From Gammaproteobacteria bacterium (GTDB taxonomy: Bacteria > Pseudomonadota > Gammaproteobacteria > Steroidobacterales > Woeseiaceae), in contig DAOWGY010000319.1 in the NCBI GenBank assembly GCA_030641695.1, forward strand, positions 1-14,798: a stretch of 14,798 bases of DNA. The letters run 5' to 3'. Shown here one piece after another: positions 14,591 to 14,798 of the stretch (the stretch's first letter is position 1; each line of letters begins with the position of its first letter). The position numbers and the translations under genes are program-made. The notes below the pieces were generated by a model. It was given only the letters and a program-made list of their open reading frames with translations, had not been told where the DNA came from and ran no database searches.

Positions 14591-14621
14591 ACTATATACC
14601 CTTGACTCTCGACATTCTTTT
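14591..14621 (-). promoter_or_regulatory. Probable promoter of the thiamine operon
   Basis: Minus-strand TATATAGT (RC of 14591-14598) is a good -10 whose start point would fall at about 14584, exactly at the 5' edge of the TPP aptamer. No TTGACA-like -35 is seen at 17 or 18 bases (AAAAGA there). Confidence 0.45.
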
Positions 14622-14651
14622 CCAGGCGCGGCCGGATAGAGTTGCGCGCCC

Positions 14652-14798
14652 GTTGGAGCGCCTCTCGAGGCGCGATTGGCAGGGTCGCGCTTCCAGAAGC
14701 GCTCGAACAACCATCGGGTCGAGCGCCTCTCGAGGCGCGATCGGGCCGGGTCGCGGTTCGAGAACCGCTCCAACAACCATTGGTTGGAGCGCCTCTCG
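14652..14798. repeat. Array of alternating REP-like hairpin units (runs off window)
   Basis: Five 24-base units, alternating in orientation: plus 14652-14675, minus 14685-14708, plus 14717-14740, minus 14751-14774, plus 14783-14798 (cut). Plus units are GCGCCT-CTCG-AGGCGC; minus units, read on their own strand, GCGCTT-CTGG-AAGCGC and GCGGTT-CTCG-AACCGC. Each is preceded by GTTGGAG, GTTCGAG or GGTCGAG and followed by GCGA-type sequence. Pairs repeat every 65-66 bases. This is the layout of REP/BIME elements. No RAYT transposase lies in the window. Confidence 0.85.

Noticed and set aside
14531..14776. 81-codon minus-strand frame in the repeat array
   Set aside because: It is translation of REP-like units and riboswitch DNA; the LERF and FERF repeats simply reflect the hairpin sequence.
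14652..14798. Regularly spaced repeats, possible CRISPR array
   Set aside because: Units alternate in orientation, are themselves hairpins with differing stems, and the spacers are short and related; no cas gene. This is REP/BIME layout.

Overview
The window reads as a chromosomal stretch from a Gram-negative, probably gammaproteobacterial and possibly marine or sediment-dwelling bacterium. Reasons: a TonB-dependent outer-membrane receptor, glutathione-type glyoxalase II, a DUF4212 plus VC_2705-type sodium symporter pair, moderately high GC, dense operons with 1- to 4-base overlaps, and REP-like hairpin repeats between operons. The lineage is inference; no rRNA or tRNA marker is present. There is no prophage, IS element, CRISPR array or resistance island.

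Layout. (1) 1-3976, minus strand: an operon read right to left, DUF4212 small membrane subunit, sodium:solute symporter, exported M20 metallopeptidase, then a CDF zinc exporter cut by the window edge. The last two junctions overlap by 4 and 1 bases. (2) 4070-4969, plus: a LinB/DhaA-type haloalkane dehalogenase with all catalytic residues, whose last codons lie inside a REP-like repeat. (3) 4970-5331: non-coding, with the inverted mate of that repeat, a minus-strand terminator and possibly a small RNA. (4) 5332-8851, plus: exported YtcJ-type amidohydrolase, glyoxalase II and exported acetamidase/formamidase, 3-4 bases apart. (5) 8947-11059, plus: a coupled trio, four-helix membrane protein, radical SAM enzyme, second four-helix membrane protein, both joints ATGA. 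(6) 14600-11009, minus: a thiamine scavenging operon under a TPP riboswitch: TonB-dependent receptor, PnuC/PnuT transporter, thiamine-kinase-like phosphotransferase. Its last gene overlaps the preceding plus-strand gene tail to tail by 51 bp. (7) 14652-14798: an array of alternating REP-like hairpins running off the window.

How they work together. Operon 6 is a complete vitamin B1 uptake route (outer membrane, inner membrane, trapping by phosphorylation) with TPP feedback. Operon 1 joins a sodium-coupled importer to a secreted peptidase and suggests digestion followed by uptake. Cluster 4 holds two exported amide-bond hydrolases that could act in series. The function of trio 5 is unknown and it is the best candidate here for an undescribed system. 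The most distinctive non-coding signal is the hairpin repeat family, whose stems vary with compensating base changes and one copy of which has become the C-terminus of the dehalogenase.
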